A stretch of 64,000 nt of DNA from Bacteroidaceae bacterium (GCA_017621515.1 JAGASY010000098.1:1-64000); one strand, 5' to 3'; shown: positions 36,425 through 46,521, numbered from the stretch's first letter. Notes: generated from the letters alone by a model not told the origin. Translations and numbers: made by a program.

Positions 36425-37525
36425 ATGAAAATATTACTGCTTGGTGATTACAGTAATGTCCACTGGACATTATCAGAAGGATTACGCAAACTCGGACATC
36501 AGGTATGTGTCATCTCAGACGGTGACAGTTGGAAAAACTATCGACGCGATATAGATTTGCGCCGACGCTCACTCTGCAAATTAGACACCATACGCTACAT
36601 ATCGGACATCATACGTACTCTTCCAAATATGAGAGGATATGATGTCGTGCAGCTTATCAATCCTGTTTTTCTGGATTTGAGGGCAAATAAAATACTCCCC
36701 TTCTATAAATACATACGGAGGAACAACAAGAAAGTATTTCTCGGCGCATTCGGCATGGATCACTATTGGGTCAAGACCTGTCTTGACTGCAAAACATTCC
36801 GTTACTCCGATTTCAACATAGGAAACAGGCAGCGTACAGACGAACCGTTCAACAAGCCGTTTATCGAAGACTGGCTTGAAGGAGAAAAGACCGAAATAAA
36901 CAAAATCATCGCAAAAGACTGCGACGGTATAATATCCGGACTTTATGAATACGATTGCTGCTACCGTCCCTATTTCCCGGACAAGACACGCTTCATACCT
37001 TTCCCCATCAATATGGAGCACATCACACCTATCAGACACGACGGGCACAAAGGAGTCCGTTTCTTTGTAGGCATACAGAAAGGACGTTCCGAATATAAAG
37101 GCACGGACATCATGCTCCGTGCGCTCGAAAGAGTGGCTGCAAAATATCCAGACAGATGCGAGATTATTAAAGTTGAGTCCGTACCATTCGAAACATATCA
37201 GAACCTGATGAACAGCAGCGATGTGCTGCTCGACCAACTATACTCCTACACACCCGCCATGAATGCCTTGCTGGCAATGGCGAAAGGAATCGTGCTCGTA
37301 GGCGGCGGAGAAGAAGAGAACTATGAGATACTCGAAGAAAAGGAGCTGCGCCCCATTATTAATGTGCTTCCAAATGAAGAAGACGTGTATAACAAACTGG
37401 AGCAATTGGTACTCCACTCCGAGAGTATTCCGGAACTGTCCAAGCAAAGTATAGAATACATACATCGTCATCACGACCACATAAAAGTAGCCCAGCAATA
37501 TCTTGACTTTTGGACAAGCAAATAA
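36425..37525 (+). CDS. Glycosyltransferase, GT4-like (GT-B fold)
   Basis: 366 aa, cytoplasmic. The start MKILLLGDYSNVHWTLSEGL and the C-terminal half (KGTDIMLRALERVAAKYP; VPFETYQNLMNSSDVLLDQ; AMNALLAMAKGIVLVGGGEEEN) follow the GT-B/GT4 pattern, although the usual EGxxxxxxE is replaced by a YTPAMNALLAMAKG version. It probably adds a sugar to a cell-surface glycan. First of three glycosyltransferase genes with 11-nt and minus-13-nt spacing. Confidence 0.82.
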   Translation: MKILLLGDYSNVHWTLSEGLRKLGHQVCVISDGDSWKNYRRDIDLRRRSLCKLDTIRYISDIIRTLPNMRGYDVVQLINPVFLDLRANKILPFYKYIRRNNKKVFLGAFGMDHYWVKTCLDCKTFRYSDFNIGNRQRTDEPFNKPFIEDWLEGEKTEINKIIAKDCDGIISGLYEYDCCYRPYFPDKTRFIPFPINMEHITPIRHDGHKGVRFFVGIQKGRSEYKGTDIMLRALERVAAKYPDRCEIIKVESVPFETYQNLMNSSDVLLDQLYSYTPAMNALLAMAKGIVLVGGGEEENYEILEEKELRPIINVLPNEEDVYNKLEQLVLHSESIPELSKQSIEYIHRHHDHIKVAQQYLDFWTSK

Positions 37526-37536
37526 ACAAGACAAAT

Positions 37537-38376
37537 ATGGACAAGAATCATACAACGGTGGACATTCTTATCTGCACACTCAATGAAAGGATTAAGGATG
37601 CAGCATCTGTAATGATAGAAGAACGCGAAAACATAAGGTACATTGTGTCCATGCAATACACAGACACAAAATATCTGAAGGATATTCCCGACATATTAAA
37701 AACAAGAAAAGACGTCAGTCTATATACGCTGGAAGGGCGCGGACTTTCCCGAAACCGCAATTATGCTCTGTCGAAATCGGATGCAGACATTTGTATCATT
37801 ACTGACGATGATGTACGCTACAAGCCCTCATATATTGACACCATCCTGCAAATCTATGCCTCCACCCCACATACAGACATCGCACTCTTTCAAGTAATAT
37901 CAAGCGAAGGAATATTCCATAAGAAATATCCCAAAGAACGTATGAGTTATGCAGAAGCAGAACGGCACGACTACTACCCTACTTCTATGGAAATCACATT
38001 CCGCAGAAAGAAAATACAAGAAACAGGAATCCGATTCAATGAACATTACGGACTCGGAGCAGACTATCTTATTTCCGGCGAAGAGTCTGTATTCCTGAAA
38101 GATGCAGAAGACGCAAGGCTAACGGTGGAATATTTTCCTTATATCATAGCAGAAACTCCACTCAATACCACCGGCGAACATTTTCTTACGGACATACGGG
38201 TACAGCGTTCCAAAGGTGCCACATTCTGTTACTGCTATGGTATGGCAAAAGCTACCTATCTCTGTCTGAAAGAAAGCGCATTCTATTTATTGCATAAAGG
38301 TGTCAATCCGCTTCCTCTGATGAAGAATATGGTTGACGGTATTATCTATTGTAAAAAATTTATATGGAAAAAATAA
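37537..38376 (+). CDS. Glycosyltransferase family 2-like protein
   Basis: 279 aa from the ATG at 37537 (an upstream TTG lies inside the previous gene). GT-A features are VDILICTLNERI at the start, GRGLSRNRNYALSKSDADICIITDDDV with a DDD metal-binding motif, and SGEESVFLKDAEDARLTVEYFP, similar to the acceptor-site ED motif. It acts in the cytoplasm with a nucleotide sugar. It overlaps the next gene by 13 nt. Confidence 0.82.
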   Translation: MDKNHTTVDILICTLNERIKDAASVMIEERENIRYIVSMQYTDTKYLKDIPDILKTRKDVSLYTLEGRGLSRNRNYALSKSDADICIITDDDVRYKPSYIDTILQIYASTPHTDIALFQVISSEGIFHKKYPKERMSYAEAERHDYYPTSMEITFRRKKIQETGIRFNEHYGLGADYLISGEESVFLKDAEDARLTVEYFPYIIAETPLNTTGEHFLTDIRVQRSKGATFCYCYGMAKATYLCLKESAFYLLHKGVNPLPLMKNMVDGIIYCKKFIWKK

Positions 38377-39338
38377 GCAGCGACATCACAGTCGTAATTC
38401 CTATATATAACCGAATAGGCTTCCTTCCCAACACATTACAAAGCATATTGACAGCCTCACATCAATGTCCGTCGTTTATGCCGGTAATCACTCTGGTTGA
38501 CAATGGCTCTACAGACGGTTCTCATGAATATATCCGACAATTCAAGGAAAAACATCCGGATGATAATATTATCGTAGCACAGGAATGCAGACAAGGTGCT
38601 TCCTTTGCACGCAACAAGGGACTGGAACTTTGCAAAACGGAATACATCTATTTCTTTGACTCTGACGACGATTTTTCTTCCTCTTTCTTTCAAGAAACGG
38701 AAATGTTGTGCAGGGACAAAAACAAATATGATGTCATCATGCTGACGACCACCCAAAGCATAGGAGGGAAAATACAGATAAGACCTTTCAAACAGACAAG
38801 CAATCCGGCGATGCAGATTCTGAGTGGAATGCTGAACACACAATCCATGATCTTCAGGACAGATTTCCTAAGAGGTATCGGCGGATGGGATACCAATCTT
38901 CTGACTTGGGACGATTGGGAACTCGGTATTCGGACACAGCTTGCATACCCAAAATCTACATGGTACACCCGTACTCCTTTCCACCGCATCATCATACACC
39001 CGGACAGCATCACAGGAAACAGTTTTTCTGAAAGAATCCACTACATAGAGAAAGCATTAAAAGCAGCAGCAAAGACTATCAACCACCTTCCCGATGCAGA
39101 TTCCAACAAAAAGCAGGCTTCTATCGCCCTCTTCTATCGCATGAAAATACTTGCCGGCAGTCTTCTGGCAGAAAAAGATATGGAGGCAGCAGGTCGCATT
39201 GAAACTTTAGCTTCGGAAATACTTCCTGCTCCCTCGCTTTTAAGGAACACTCTCGGCTATCTGTTAAAAAAATATGTAGCCTACGGAGGAAGAGGCGGAT
39301 GGAGAATTGCATTCGCAATAACCGGGAACCTCGCTTAA
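38364..39338 (+). CDS. Glycosyltransferase family 2
   Basis: 324 aa. A canonical GT-A start (ITVVIPIYNRIGFLPNTLQSIL), VDNGSTDGSHEYI, ASFARNKGLELCKTEYIYFFDSDDD with the DxD-type motif, and TWDDWELGIRT in the acceptor region. Last gene of the three-glycosyltransferase operon. The glycan made is unknown; no polymerase or flippase is adjacent, and the ligase-like gene at the window start is 35 kb away. Confidence 0.9.
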   Translation: MEKISSDITVVIPIYNRIGFLPNTLQSILTASHQCPSFMPVITLVDNGSTDGSHEYIRQFKEKHPDDNIIVAQECRQGASFARNKGLELCKTEYIYFFDSDDDFSSSFFQETEMLCRDKNKYDVIMLTTTQSIGGKIQIRPFKQTSNPAMQILSGMLNTQSMIFRTDFLRGIGGWDTNLLTWDDWELGIRTQLAYPKSTWYTRTPFHRIIIHPDSITGNSFSERIHYIEKALKAAAKTINHLPDADSNKKQASIALFYRMKILAGSLLAEKDMEAAGRIETLASEILPAPSLLRNTLGYLLKKYVAYGGRGGWRIAFAITGNLA

Positions 39339-39387
39339 TTGCCGATAATGCCTCGGGATTTCATCCGCCCCACACGCAGCACAAGAA

Positions 39388-41520
39388 CTACACATTCTTC
39401 ATAGACAGAGCAAGACGACCGCGCTCCATGTCTATACTTATGACGCGCACTTTTACGTGCTGATGCAACTGCACCACTTCTGTCGGGTCTTTCACAAACC
39501 TGTCTGCAAGTTCCGAGATATGTACAAGCCCCTTTGTGTGCACCCCGACATCAACAAAACATCCGAAATTGGTGATGTTGGTAACAATACCCGGCAGCAC
39601 CATCCCTTCCTTTACGTCTTTCAGTTCCTTCACATTTGCATCGAAAGAAAAGGCGGTCAGCTGCTGTCGCGGATCACGAGAAGGTTTTTCAAGCTCTTTC
39701 ATGATGTCTTCAAGTGTAGGCAGACCCACATGTTCACTGACATAATTATGTATGTCTATACGTTGGCGGATACTTTTCTCCGCCATGAGTTCCTCCACAC
39801 TACAATGCAAATCGTGCGCCATCTGCGCCACGATGTGATAGCTTTCCGGATGAACAGCCGAATTGTCAAGAGGTTCTATACCGCCTTCAATACGCAAGAA
39901 TCCTGCCGACTGCTCAAAAGCCTTCGGACCGAGCTTTGGCACTTTGAGCAACTCCCGACGAGACTTGAAAGCTCCGTTCTCTGCACGATAGTTCACTATG
40001 TTCTGAGCTATGGCAGGGCCTAAACCGGACACATACATGAGCAGATGCTTGCTTGCCGTATTTACATTGACTCCCACCTTATTCACACAGTTGACCACAG
40101 TCCGATCCAGTGCCTGCTTCAGTTCTGCCTGGTTCACATCCTTTTGATATTGCCCCACCCCTATTGAGTTCGGGTCAATCTTTACCAGTTCCGCCAAAGG
40201 ATCCATAAGACGGCGACCTATCGAAACAGCTCCGCGCACAGTCACATCATAGTCGGGAAATTCCTCACGAGCCACTTTAGAAGCCGAATAGATGGAAGCT
40301 CCGTCTTCACTGACCACATATATCTGAATGTTCTGAGGCAGTCCGAGTCCGCGCACAAAATCTTCCGTTTCACGACTTGCCGTACCATTCCCTATCGAAA
40401 TGGCTTCCGTCTTATATTGCTTGACAAGTGTCCACAGTTTGTTTCCGGCAGCCGTCCGCTCATGCTTGGGAGGATGTGGATAGATGGCCTCGTTGTGCAG
40501 AAGATTACCTTCCGCATCGAGGCATACCACCTTACACCCCGTTCTGAATCCGGGATCAATGGCAAGCACACGCTTCTGCCCGAGGGGCGGCGACATCAGC
40601 AACTGTTCAAGGTTGCGGACGAATATGCGTATCGCCTCCTTATCTGCAATCTCTTTAGACAAGTTGGCAAATTCCGTTTCGATAGAAGGCTTCAGAAGAC
40701 GCTTGAACGAGTCTGCCACTGCATCGGCGACATATCCCGCCGACTCCGACCGGTTCCGGACAAACTGTCTGTTCAGCCGTTCCATACATATCTCGTCATC
40801 CCCGCTTATGCTAATCCGGAGCACACCTTCCGCCTCACCTCGCCGCATGGCAAGCAGACGATGGGAGGCGCAACGGCTGAGTTTCTCTGAGAAATCGAAA
40901 TAGTCACGGAATTTCTGCCCCTCAGCCTCCTTTCCTTTCACCACTTTTGATGAAATCACCGCACCTTGACGGAAATTGTTGCGGACCACATTTCTTGCAT
41001 GTTCATCCTCGCTGACCGTCTCGGCAATAATATCCATCGCCCCTTTCAACGCTCCGGCCGTGTCCAGCACATCTTTCTCTTTGCAGACATACATGGCTGC
41101 TTTCTTCTCCACATTCCCGTCAGTCTGCAACATCAAGTATTGGGCAAGCGGTTCAAGCCCTCTTTGTCTGGCAACCTCCGCACGAGTATGTCTCTTGGGT
41201 TTATACGGCATGTAGATGTCCTCAAGCTCCGTAAAGTCCCACGACGATTCGATGCGCCTGCACAGCTCATCGGTCAGCTTTCCCTGCTCTGTGATGGAAG
41301 ACAATATTGTCTGCTTCCGTTTCTCTATTTCTTTCAGTTTATTAAACTTGTCACTGATTGCCGCCACCTGCACTTCATCGAGCGCACCGGTCATTTCTTT
41401 TCTGTATCTGCTGATGAACGGAATCGTACAACCTTCTTCAAGCAGCGTGAGCGTGTTCTCCACCCTATGCTCCTGTATCTTCAGTTCCTGTCCTATCAGT
41501 CTTGGAAAAATCGTATTCAT
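39388..41520 (-). CDS. tex: Tex family RNA-binding transcription accessory protein
   Basis: 710 aa. Order of domains: N-terminal helical region (about 1-190), a YqgF-like RNase H fold (about 320-450; LAIDPGFRTGCKVVCLDAEG), helix-hairpin-helix pair (about 490-560; NTASKHLLMYVSGLGPAIAQNI) and C-terminal S1 domain (about 640-708; GIVTNITNFGCFVDVGVHTKGLVHIS). Tex binds nucleic acid and affects transcription in known bacteria. A perfect promoter lies just upstream. Confidence 0.95.
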   Translation of the reverse strand: MNTIFPRLIGQELKIQEHRVENTLTLLEEGCTIPFISRYRKEMTGALDEVQVAAISDKFNKLKEIEKRKQTILSSITEQGKLTDELCRRIESSWDFTELEDIYMPYKPKRHTRAEVARQRGLEPLAQYLMLQTDGNVEKKAAMYVCKEKDVLDTAGALKGAMDIIAETVSEDEHARNVVRNNFRQGAVISSKVVKGKEAEGQKFRDYFDFSEKLSRCASHRLLAMRRGEAEGVLRISISGDDEICMERLNRQFVRNRSESAGYVADAVADSFKRLLKPSIETEFANLSKEIADKEAIRIFVRNLEQLLMSPPLGQKRVLAIDPGFRTGCKVVCLDAEGNLLHNEAIYPHPPKHERTAAGNKLWTLVKQYKTEAISIGNGTASRETEDFVRGLGLPQNIQIYVVSEDGASIYSASKVAREEFPDYDVTVRGAVSIGRRLMDPLAELVKIDPNSIGVGQYQKDVNQAELKQALDRTVVNCVNKVGVNVNTASKHLLMYVSGLGPAIAQNIVNYRAENGAFKSRRELLKVPKLGPKAFEQSAGFLRIEGGIEPLDNSAVHPESYHIVAQMAHDLHCSVEELMAEKSIRQRIDIHNYVSEHVGLPTLEDIMKELEKPSRDPRQQLTAFSFDANVKELKDVKEGMVLPGIVTNITNFGCFVDVGVHTKGLVHISELADRFVKDPTEVVQLHQHVKVRVISIDMERGRLALSMKNV

Positions 41521-41545
41521 GAATTATCTTTTTAACATTGCTCGG

Positions 41546-41576
41546 CAAAGATAAGACCGATTATGTAATTCGGCAA
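41546..41576 (-). promoter_or_regulatory. tex promoter
   Basis: On the minus strand TTG (41574-41576), a 20-nt spacer and TATCTTTG (41546-41553) give a consensus promoter about 25 nt before the ATG at 41520. Confidence 0.75.
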
Positions 41577-41608
41577 TTATTATGGGGATTATCAGAAAAC
41601 AATTAAAA

Positions 41609-42331
41609 TTATTTTATTTTCACCGGCAGCCTGTCAGCCTGTATATTCATCATAGCATTCCACAAGCTGTATCTTGCCTCCGGATTAATCTTCTCCATCT
41701 GACGAAACAAATCATTCATGGCTTTCCGTTTTGTCACATCTTCATACGGACAAGTCCTTTCCTGCTTCCTGAAACCCATCTTCTCCGCAGCCGCCCCGAT
41801 ATCGTCCTCATGCACGAGACACAACGGACGTATGATGGTCAACCCATAATTCTTCAGCCGGAGTTTCGGCGGCATAGTACCGGTAGAGCCTTCAAATGTC
41901 ATGTTCATCAGCAAGGTGGTGATAATATCATCCTGATGATGTCCGAGAGCCATCTTGTTGAACCCGTTCTTCTCCGCAAACTCGAACAACACCTTCCGCC
42001 TGTTCCACGAGCACAAAAAACATTTGGTACGTCTGCCATCGGTCGTCTCATCAAACGAAGAATGGATGACATGCAGCCTTATCCCGTATTCACTACAGAA
42101 CCCGTTCAGATAATCCATATCCGTCACGTATGGAATATTGTCCATTATCACATGAGCCGCTTCCACCTCAAAACGCGGCTTGAATATCCTGCTCCTTAAA
42201 GCAAGCAGACGCAGGAGCATAAGCGAGTCTTTGCCTCCGGACAAAGCCACCAGAATCTTGTCTCCATCTTCCAGCAGCCCATAATCCACACATCCTTTAT
42301 TGAATAACTTTTCTATCTTACGTTCTGACAT
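41609..42331 (-). CDS. ttcA: tRNA 2-thiocytidine biosynthesis protein TtcA-like
   Basis: 240 aa. PP-loop SGGKDS at residues 31-36 binds ATP. Cys104 and Cys107 (CFLC), together with Cys194 (ERTCPYED), match the three cysteines that hold the [4Fe-4S] cluster in TtcA, and GHHQDD at about 130-135 is the second family motif. It thiolates cytidine 32 of some tRNAs. Lack of a TilS C-terminal domain argues against lysidine synthetase. Confidence 0.88.
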   Translation of the reverse strand: MSERKIEKLFNKGCVDYGLLEDGDKILVALSGGKDSLMLLRLLALRSRIFKPRFEVEAAHVIMDNIPYVTDMDYLNGFCSEYGIRLHVIHSSFDETTDGRRTKCFLCSWNRRKVLFEFAEKNGFNKMALGHHQDDIITTLLMNMTFEGSTGTMPPKLRLKNYGLTIIRPLCLVHEDDIGAAAEKMGFRKQERTCPYEDVTKRKAMNDLFRQMEKINPEARYSLWNAMMNIQADRLPVKIK

Positions 42332-42390
42332 ATTCCTTTCTTATATAATATTTATATATTTCTCAGAGGTACCAAAAGTTTTTTAATTAT

Positions 42391-42475
42391 GTGGATGTCT
42401 TGCGACGGAGAAGTCTGTCGAAGACACCCGTAAAAAATGAGGAGTCTGCCGAATACAACCACTAAAATTTAACAA
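42391..42475. repeat. Family C-like remnant C4
   Basis: Contains GTCTTGCGACGGAGAAGTCTGTCGAAGAC-type inverted arms near 42397-42425, then a second fragment GAGGAGTCTGCCGAATACAACC and the tail CACTAAAATTTAACA shared with the right end of copies C1 and C3. It lies between ttcA and the converging end of the HU-like gene transcript. Confidence 0.6.
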
Positions 42476-43095
42476 CTAAGAACATATAGCTTGTGTGAAC
42501 CTCGTCCGACAAAGCCTATTCCGCTATTTTCGTCTCTCCTGAACTCTTGCAACTCGCAAATGGCCCGTGTACGTGAAAGCCCGGTCAACGACACATAATC
42601 GTCCACCCTCATAAAAGTATTTTTTCTAAGAAAATCCTTTGCCAGCTCCAGACGTTCCTCCTTCGTTGTCTCCATCTTCCTCATTCTTCTCACACCGTTA
42701 CGCTCAAGCCTGCACAGGAGCTTTGTGTTTTCCACCAGCTTTTTGTCCACCTTGAACTTGATGTTTTTCACTTCTACGCTTTGAGCATTCCTCTTCGGCT
42801 CTCCCTCGTCCGTTGTCTCCCTCTCCTTTTCGTCCTTTATGCCGAGCGATGCACTGAATGTGCCCAAGCCGTCAATCTTGACCGTACATCCTCGTCCGAT
42901 ATATTCCGCCAGTTTATCGACCACCCTCATCATCACGTTCTCCACCGTGCCACGGTTGATATTCGAGCCTCCCCTACTGATGTCCTCTACGAAATCATCC
43001 CATGCCACTTGTCTGAAACGCTCAATTTTAGGATACATCACTGTTTCACCGTCTCCGCGAACATCGTTCATTTCTCTCATTACATACTTTGCCAT
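42469..43095 (-). CDS. HU-like DNA-binding protein with C-terminal winged helix-like region
   Basis: 208 aa. The first 130 residues look like the HU/IHF-type fold found in Bacteroidetes 'histone-like' proteins (SNINRGTVENVMMRVVDKLAEYIGRGCTVKIDGLGTFSASL). The C-terminal part (DYVSLTGLSRTRAICELQEFR) resembles a helix-turn-helix. It probably binds DNA as a dimer; a chromosomal structuring or regulatory role cannot be told apart. Its promoter touches a family B array. Confidence 0.75.
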   Translation of the reverse strand: MAKYVMREMNDVRGDGETVMYPKIERFRQVAWDDFVEDISRGGSNINRGTVENVMMRVVDKLAEYIGRGCTVKIDGLGTFSASLGIKDEKERETTDEGEPKRNAQSVEVKNIKFKVDKKLVENTKLLCRLERNGVRRMRKMETTKEERLELAKDFLRKNTFMRVDDYVSLTGLSRTRAICELQEFRRDENSGIGFVGRGSHKLYVLSC

Positions 43096-43202
43096 ATTGC
43101 CTGTCGTTTTAGGTTATATAAATCCGTTTCTATCCCAATGATCCGCTTATGCCTACTCCTGCTTTCCGCCATCAGTCCTACAAAAGCAGCCCCACTGTTT
43201 TA

Positions 43203-43234
43203 CAAATATAATAAAACTCCCATAAATTATCAAA
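43203..43234 (-). promoter_or_regulatory. Promoter of the HU-like gene
   Basis: Minus strand: TTTG (43231-43234), a 20-nt spacer, TATATTTG (43203-43210). A perfect consensus match, giving a leader of about 100 nt. Confidence 0.75.
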
Positions 43235-43239
43235 TTTAT

Positions 43240-43352
43240 TGCACTGTTTTTTCAAATCCACACTGCGGTTTACAAAATCCACAGTGCGGTTTTTATAATC
43301 CACAGTGTGGATTTTACAATCAACAGTGTGGATTTGAGAATTCTGCGCACTC
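43240..43352. repeat. Family B palindromic 21-bp array, copy B2
   Basis: Units CACACTGCGG, CACAGTGCGG, CACAGTGTGG and AACAGTGTGG at 21-bp period, with linkers TTTACAAAATC and TTTTTATAATC as in copy B1, enclosed by CAAATC / GATTTG arms. It lies immediately upstream of the HU-like gene promoter and about 230 bp before the divergent secreted-protein gene. Confidence 0.82.
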
Positions 43353-43542
43353 TTTTTACTTTTACGACATGGACAAGATAAGTTTACAACAAAGAAAAGA
43401 CAAGTTCACAACGTCTCTTCTCCAAAGAAGCACTTATTCATGCAGAAGCAGACAGTTCCATATCATTTTTTCCGAGCCTCCTGCCTAAATGTTAAAAGCT
43501 GTTTTTTATTTGGACATTTATTATTCATAATAAAAAAATGTG

Positions 43543-43550
43543 TATCTTTG
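43543..43550 (+). promoter_or_regulatory. Putative -7 box for the secreted-protein genes
   Basis: TATCTTTG fits the Bacteroidetes -7 consensus, 34 nt before the ATG at 43585. No clear TTG at -33. Confidence 0.5.
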
Positions 43551-43584
43551 CTGCAATTTGTAACAAAACTCTAAATTACGTATT

Positions 43585-44103
43585 ATGAAATTATTTCTTG
43601 CCACTTCTTTATTGCTTACATTAAGCACTTCCATTTGTGCCCAAGAATATGGGTATGGTGACGGAAGTATTCTGATGGAACCTACTTCAAATGAGAATAC
43701 TAATCCAAATGGATATAGGACATACGCTTTTATATCTACAAGACATAAAGTAGAATATTTTGAACTTATACTTCCATTTGCAGATGAGTATGGTTATAGA
43801 GATCCAGATATAAGGTGTTATGCCCCTTTAGAGTGGTATCCAATCGATAGAGCTGAAGTAAATTATACGGGTGCTTTGGTTGATGATTATGAGTTTCTGG
43901 TTGCTCCTACTGTTGAAGAAGATAAAAACTCATGGTGTGCTTATAAGTTTAGGGTAAACTCTTCTACAGAATATGGAGAATATTCATGGTGCGGATATGG
44001 AGTCCCTTATTTATATATTTATGTCGGTTATATAGAAAAAGACACAGGAACTCCATATGTGGAGTTAATACCAACAGAAGGCAAATATTGTTATTACAAG
44101 TAA
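43585..44103 (+). CDS. Small secreted protein of unknown function
   Basis: 172 aa. Signal peptide MKLFLATSLLLTLSTSICAQ. The mature 150 residues are acidic and rich in tyrosine and tryptophan (YEFLVAPTVEEDKNSWCAYKF; YGEYSWCGYGVPYLYIYVGY), which suggests a compact beta domain. No family is recognised and there is no T9SS C-terminal domain. Only 33 nt separate it from the next secreted-protein gene, so the two are probably cotranscribed. Confidence 0.7.
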   Translation: MKLFLATSLLLTLSTSICAQEYGYGDGSILMEPTSNENTNPNGYRTYAFISTRHKVEYFELILPFADEYGYRDPDIRCYAPLEWYPIDRAEVNYTGALVDDYEFLVAPTVEEDKNSWCAYKFRVNSSTEYGEYSWCGYGVPYLYIYVGYIEKDTGTPYVELIPTEGKYCYYK

Positions 44104-44136
44104 TTATTATACACTAACTTAATACAAATTTTATTT

Positions 44137-44901
44137 ATGAGAAAAATTTACTCTTTAATTACAGCTGTATTGCTTGGAGGTTCTTTGGCTTCAAACGCAG
44201 CAAATACAACTGTAACAGTATCTGAAGAAGCTGTAGCTCATCTTGAGAACTACAGACTCATTAAGTTGTATGACTTCGTTGCATGGACATACAACGGTGA
44301 AGAACTTCCTGAATGGAAGTACAGCGACACGAAAGCAAGTTTCCAAATCAACAATTGGGATCACAAACTTACGGATGTTTTTCAAGTTACTACAGAAGGA
44401 TTGAACAATCTTTATCTTCAAGATACCGGCGGTCAATATCCGCGTACTCTTACAAGCGAACCGGGTAAAGCATGTGGAATTTTCAATGGATCTAAGGGAG
44501 GACGTATATTCTCTATTGGCGACCTAAAAGCCGGAATGATTGTTGTTTTACAAGGTGGTTCAAACGATGCGAACAAGCCATGGAGTCAGACTATCGTAAC
44601 ATACGAAGACAATATCTATAATTTAACAGACTCTATCCATGCCGTTCAGGAAGCATTAGACAATGATGGGGACGGAGAAGCAGACGGAATTAATGACGGA
44701 CTCAGATATTACCGTATAGAAAGCGACGGACGACTCGACCTGTCTTTGGAACGTACCAATTGGATTGCAGCATACGCTATCTTAATAAATAAGAACATGG
44801 CTGAATATGTTGAAACACCTATTCAAAAGTTGACAAAGGTGGAACATGCTTATCGTAAGATTGAAGTGAAGACATCATCATCTTCTTTTGGAAACCTGTG
44901 A
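44137..44901 (+). pseudogene. N-terminal part of a frameshifted secreted T9SS-type protein
   Basis: 254 codons. Signal peptide MRKIYSLITAVLLGGSLASNA. An all-beta domain follows, with a DNDGDGEADGINDG stretch resembling a calcium-binding loop. The frame stops at TGA 44899-44901, just where the next frame begins with PVKTYYSLDGSSP, the start of a chitobiase C-terminal-like domain. A single-base change near 44880-44897 would join the two into one protein of about 725 aa. Real mutation, assembly error and recoding cannot be separated from this read. Confidence 0.7.
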
Positions 44902-46313
44902 AAACCTACTATTCACTCGACGGAAGCAGCCCTATCAATATGCGTGACACAGAAGTCGTGCTTAGCAGAGATACCACATGGGTTATAAACGAAGAGACTG
45001 GAGAAATCGTAATAGACGAAACAACTGGTGAACCAATGGTTGACCATATCGACATTACATACGTTCAGGAACCTGTTCAGGATGAGACAGGCGAATGGGG
45101 TGACTGGATATATGAAAACGAAATCGAGATTTCAGACGGTGACGACTATGACGGAGACGGTCTTGTTACTGTAAAAGTAGCAAGTATTACAGACGAAGGT
45201 GTGATGTCCGGAGTTTCTTCTCTCACTTATTCTGTAGGCGAAATTGTACTTAACACTCCAGTACTCACATTGGTGGGAATGGACAAGACAGCACGTAACT
45301 ATCAACTTAGTTGGGCAAACAACACGCTTTGTGAAGAAGACTACAGTTTCACATACGAAGCAAACACAGGTGAAGCCGGCGAAATGGTTATAGGCGACAT
45401 CATCAGCCTGACAGACGGTGTAGTGGTAACAGTAAGTGTAGAAGGTTATTCTGACGGTGTGCTTGTCATGAACGAAGTGGCAGAGCAGGGCAGAGCATAT
45501 ACACGCAAGAATGCAGAACTCGCAGCAGAAGGACAGCATGACTGGGAATTCCAGAACTTGTCTGAAGATATGATAAAGAAACTCGAAGGCAAGGTAGTTG
45601 ACTACTATTACACACTGACCTACGATGAGAACGGCGAAGTAATAGACACTGTAAAATATGATGCAGAGAAGATAGATAACGGCGAAATCGACGAGCCGGA
45701 CAATATGGAAACTGCATACAAATATTATGGTTGGGACGGAATTACTGTAGGCAAAGATTATACTCGCACCACGCTTCACGTAATCGTTGACACGCTTGTA
45801 AATGAAGAGACTGGCGAGAAAACAACCAATGCTTATTACGACGAGGAGAAGACCGGCATATTCAACGGTTTGACTATCAGCTGTCCACCAAATGCAGCAA
45901 ACAACAGCTGTATCATTATGTACACTTCCACTAATCTTGGTGTTTACTTCATGTCAAAATCAACAATCAGTGTAGAAAATACAGCATACGGCGAATTTGT
46001 TGTAATGGGACTCGGTAGCGGTGGTTCAAACTATACTACCAGAACATGGAGTTCTTGCGAAATGAACGGAAATCCTGACGGTCCTTACTCTGTGAATCTT
46101 ACAGCAGGTATGCACGTGTTCTATATTGACATCTACACATCAAATGACCTCCCTGACGTGATTGAGAAAGTGGAAGGCAATAATGCAACCTTCGCTAATG
46201 TTTATTCAATCGATGGTCGCCTTGTTCGTGCAAACGCAAACGTAGGCAATGCCCTCAACGGACTTGCAAAGGGTATCTACATCATGAACGGCAAGAAATA
46301 TCTTGTAAAATAA
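44898..46313 (+). pseudogene. C-terminal part of the frameshifted secreted protein with T9SS sorting domain
   Basis: 471 codons in the frame after the shift; the GTG at 44898 is not a convincing start and there is no signal peptide. It begins with KTYYSLDGSSPINMRD (CHB_HEX_C-type repeat), continues with beta-rich, FN3-like repeats, and ends NVYSIDGRLVRANANVG...GIYIMNGKKYLVK, a type A T9SS C-terminal sorting domain. If the frame is restored, the product would be exported by Sec and then carried across the outer membrane by T9SS. Confidence 0.72.
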
Positions 46314-46351
46314 AAACATCTGTCCTGACTCGCTCAGAATATAAATAGCAG

Positions 46352-46402
46352 GACGTGGAGTCTTTATTGGTTTGAACCATAAAGGCTCCACGTCTTTTTT
46401 TT
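46352..46402 (+). terminator. Rho-independent terminator
   Basis: Stem GACGTGGAGTCTTTAT / ATAAAGGCTCCACGTC (16 bp, one mismatch) with an 11-nt loop and T8. It ends the secreted-protein unit. Confidence 0.9.
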
Positions 46403-46464
46403 GTTCTATGTAAGAAGTGTTCCTTATTTTTTTCAAAAAGATTAGTCATACCGCTTATTTTTTG

Positions 46465-46472
46465 TAATTTTG
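46465..46472 (+). promoter_or_regulatory. Putative -7 box for serS
   Basis: TAATTTTG, 49 nt before the ATG at 46522. The -33 element is not clear. Confidence 0.45.
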
Positions 46473-46521
46473 CACAAATATTATATTTTGAGTAAAGAAA
46501 GGATAAAAAAATAATATAATC

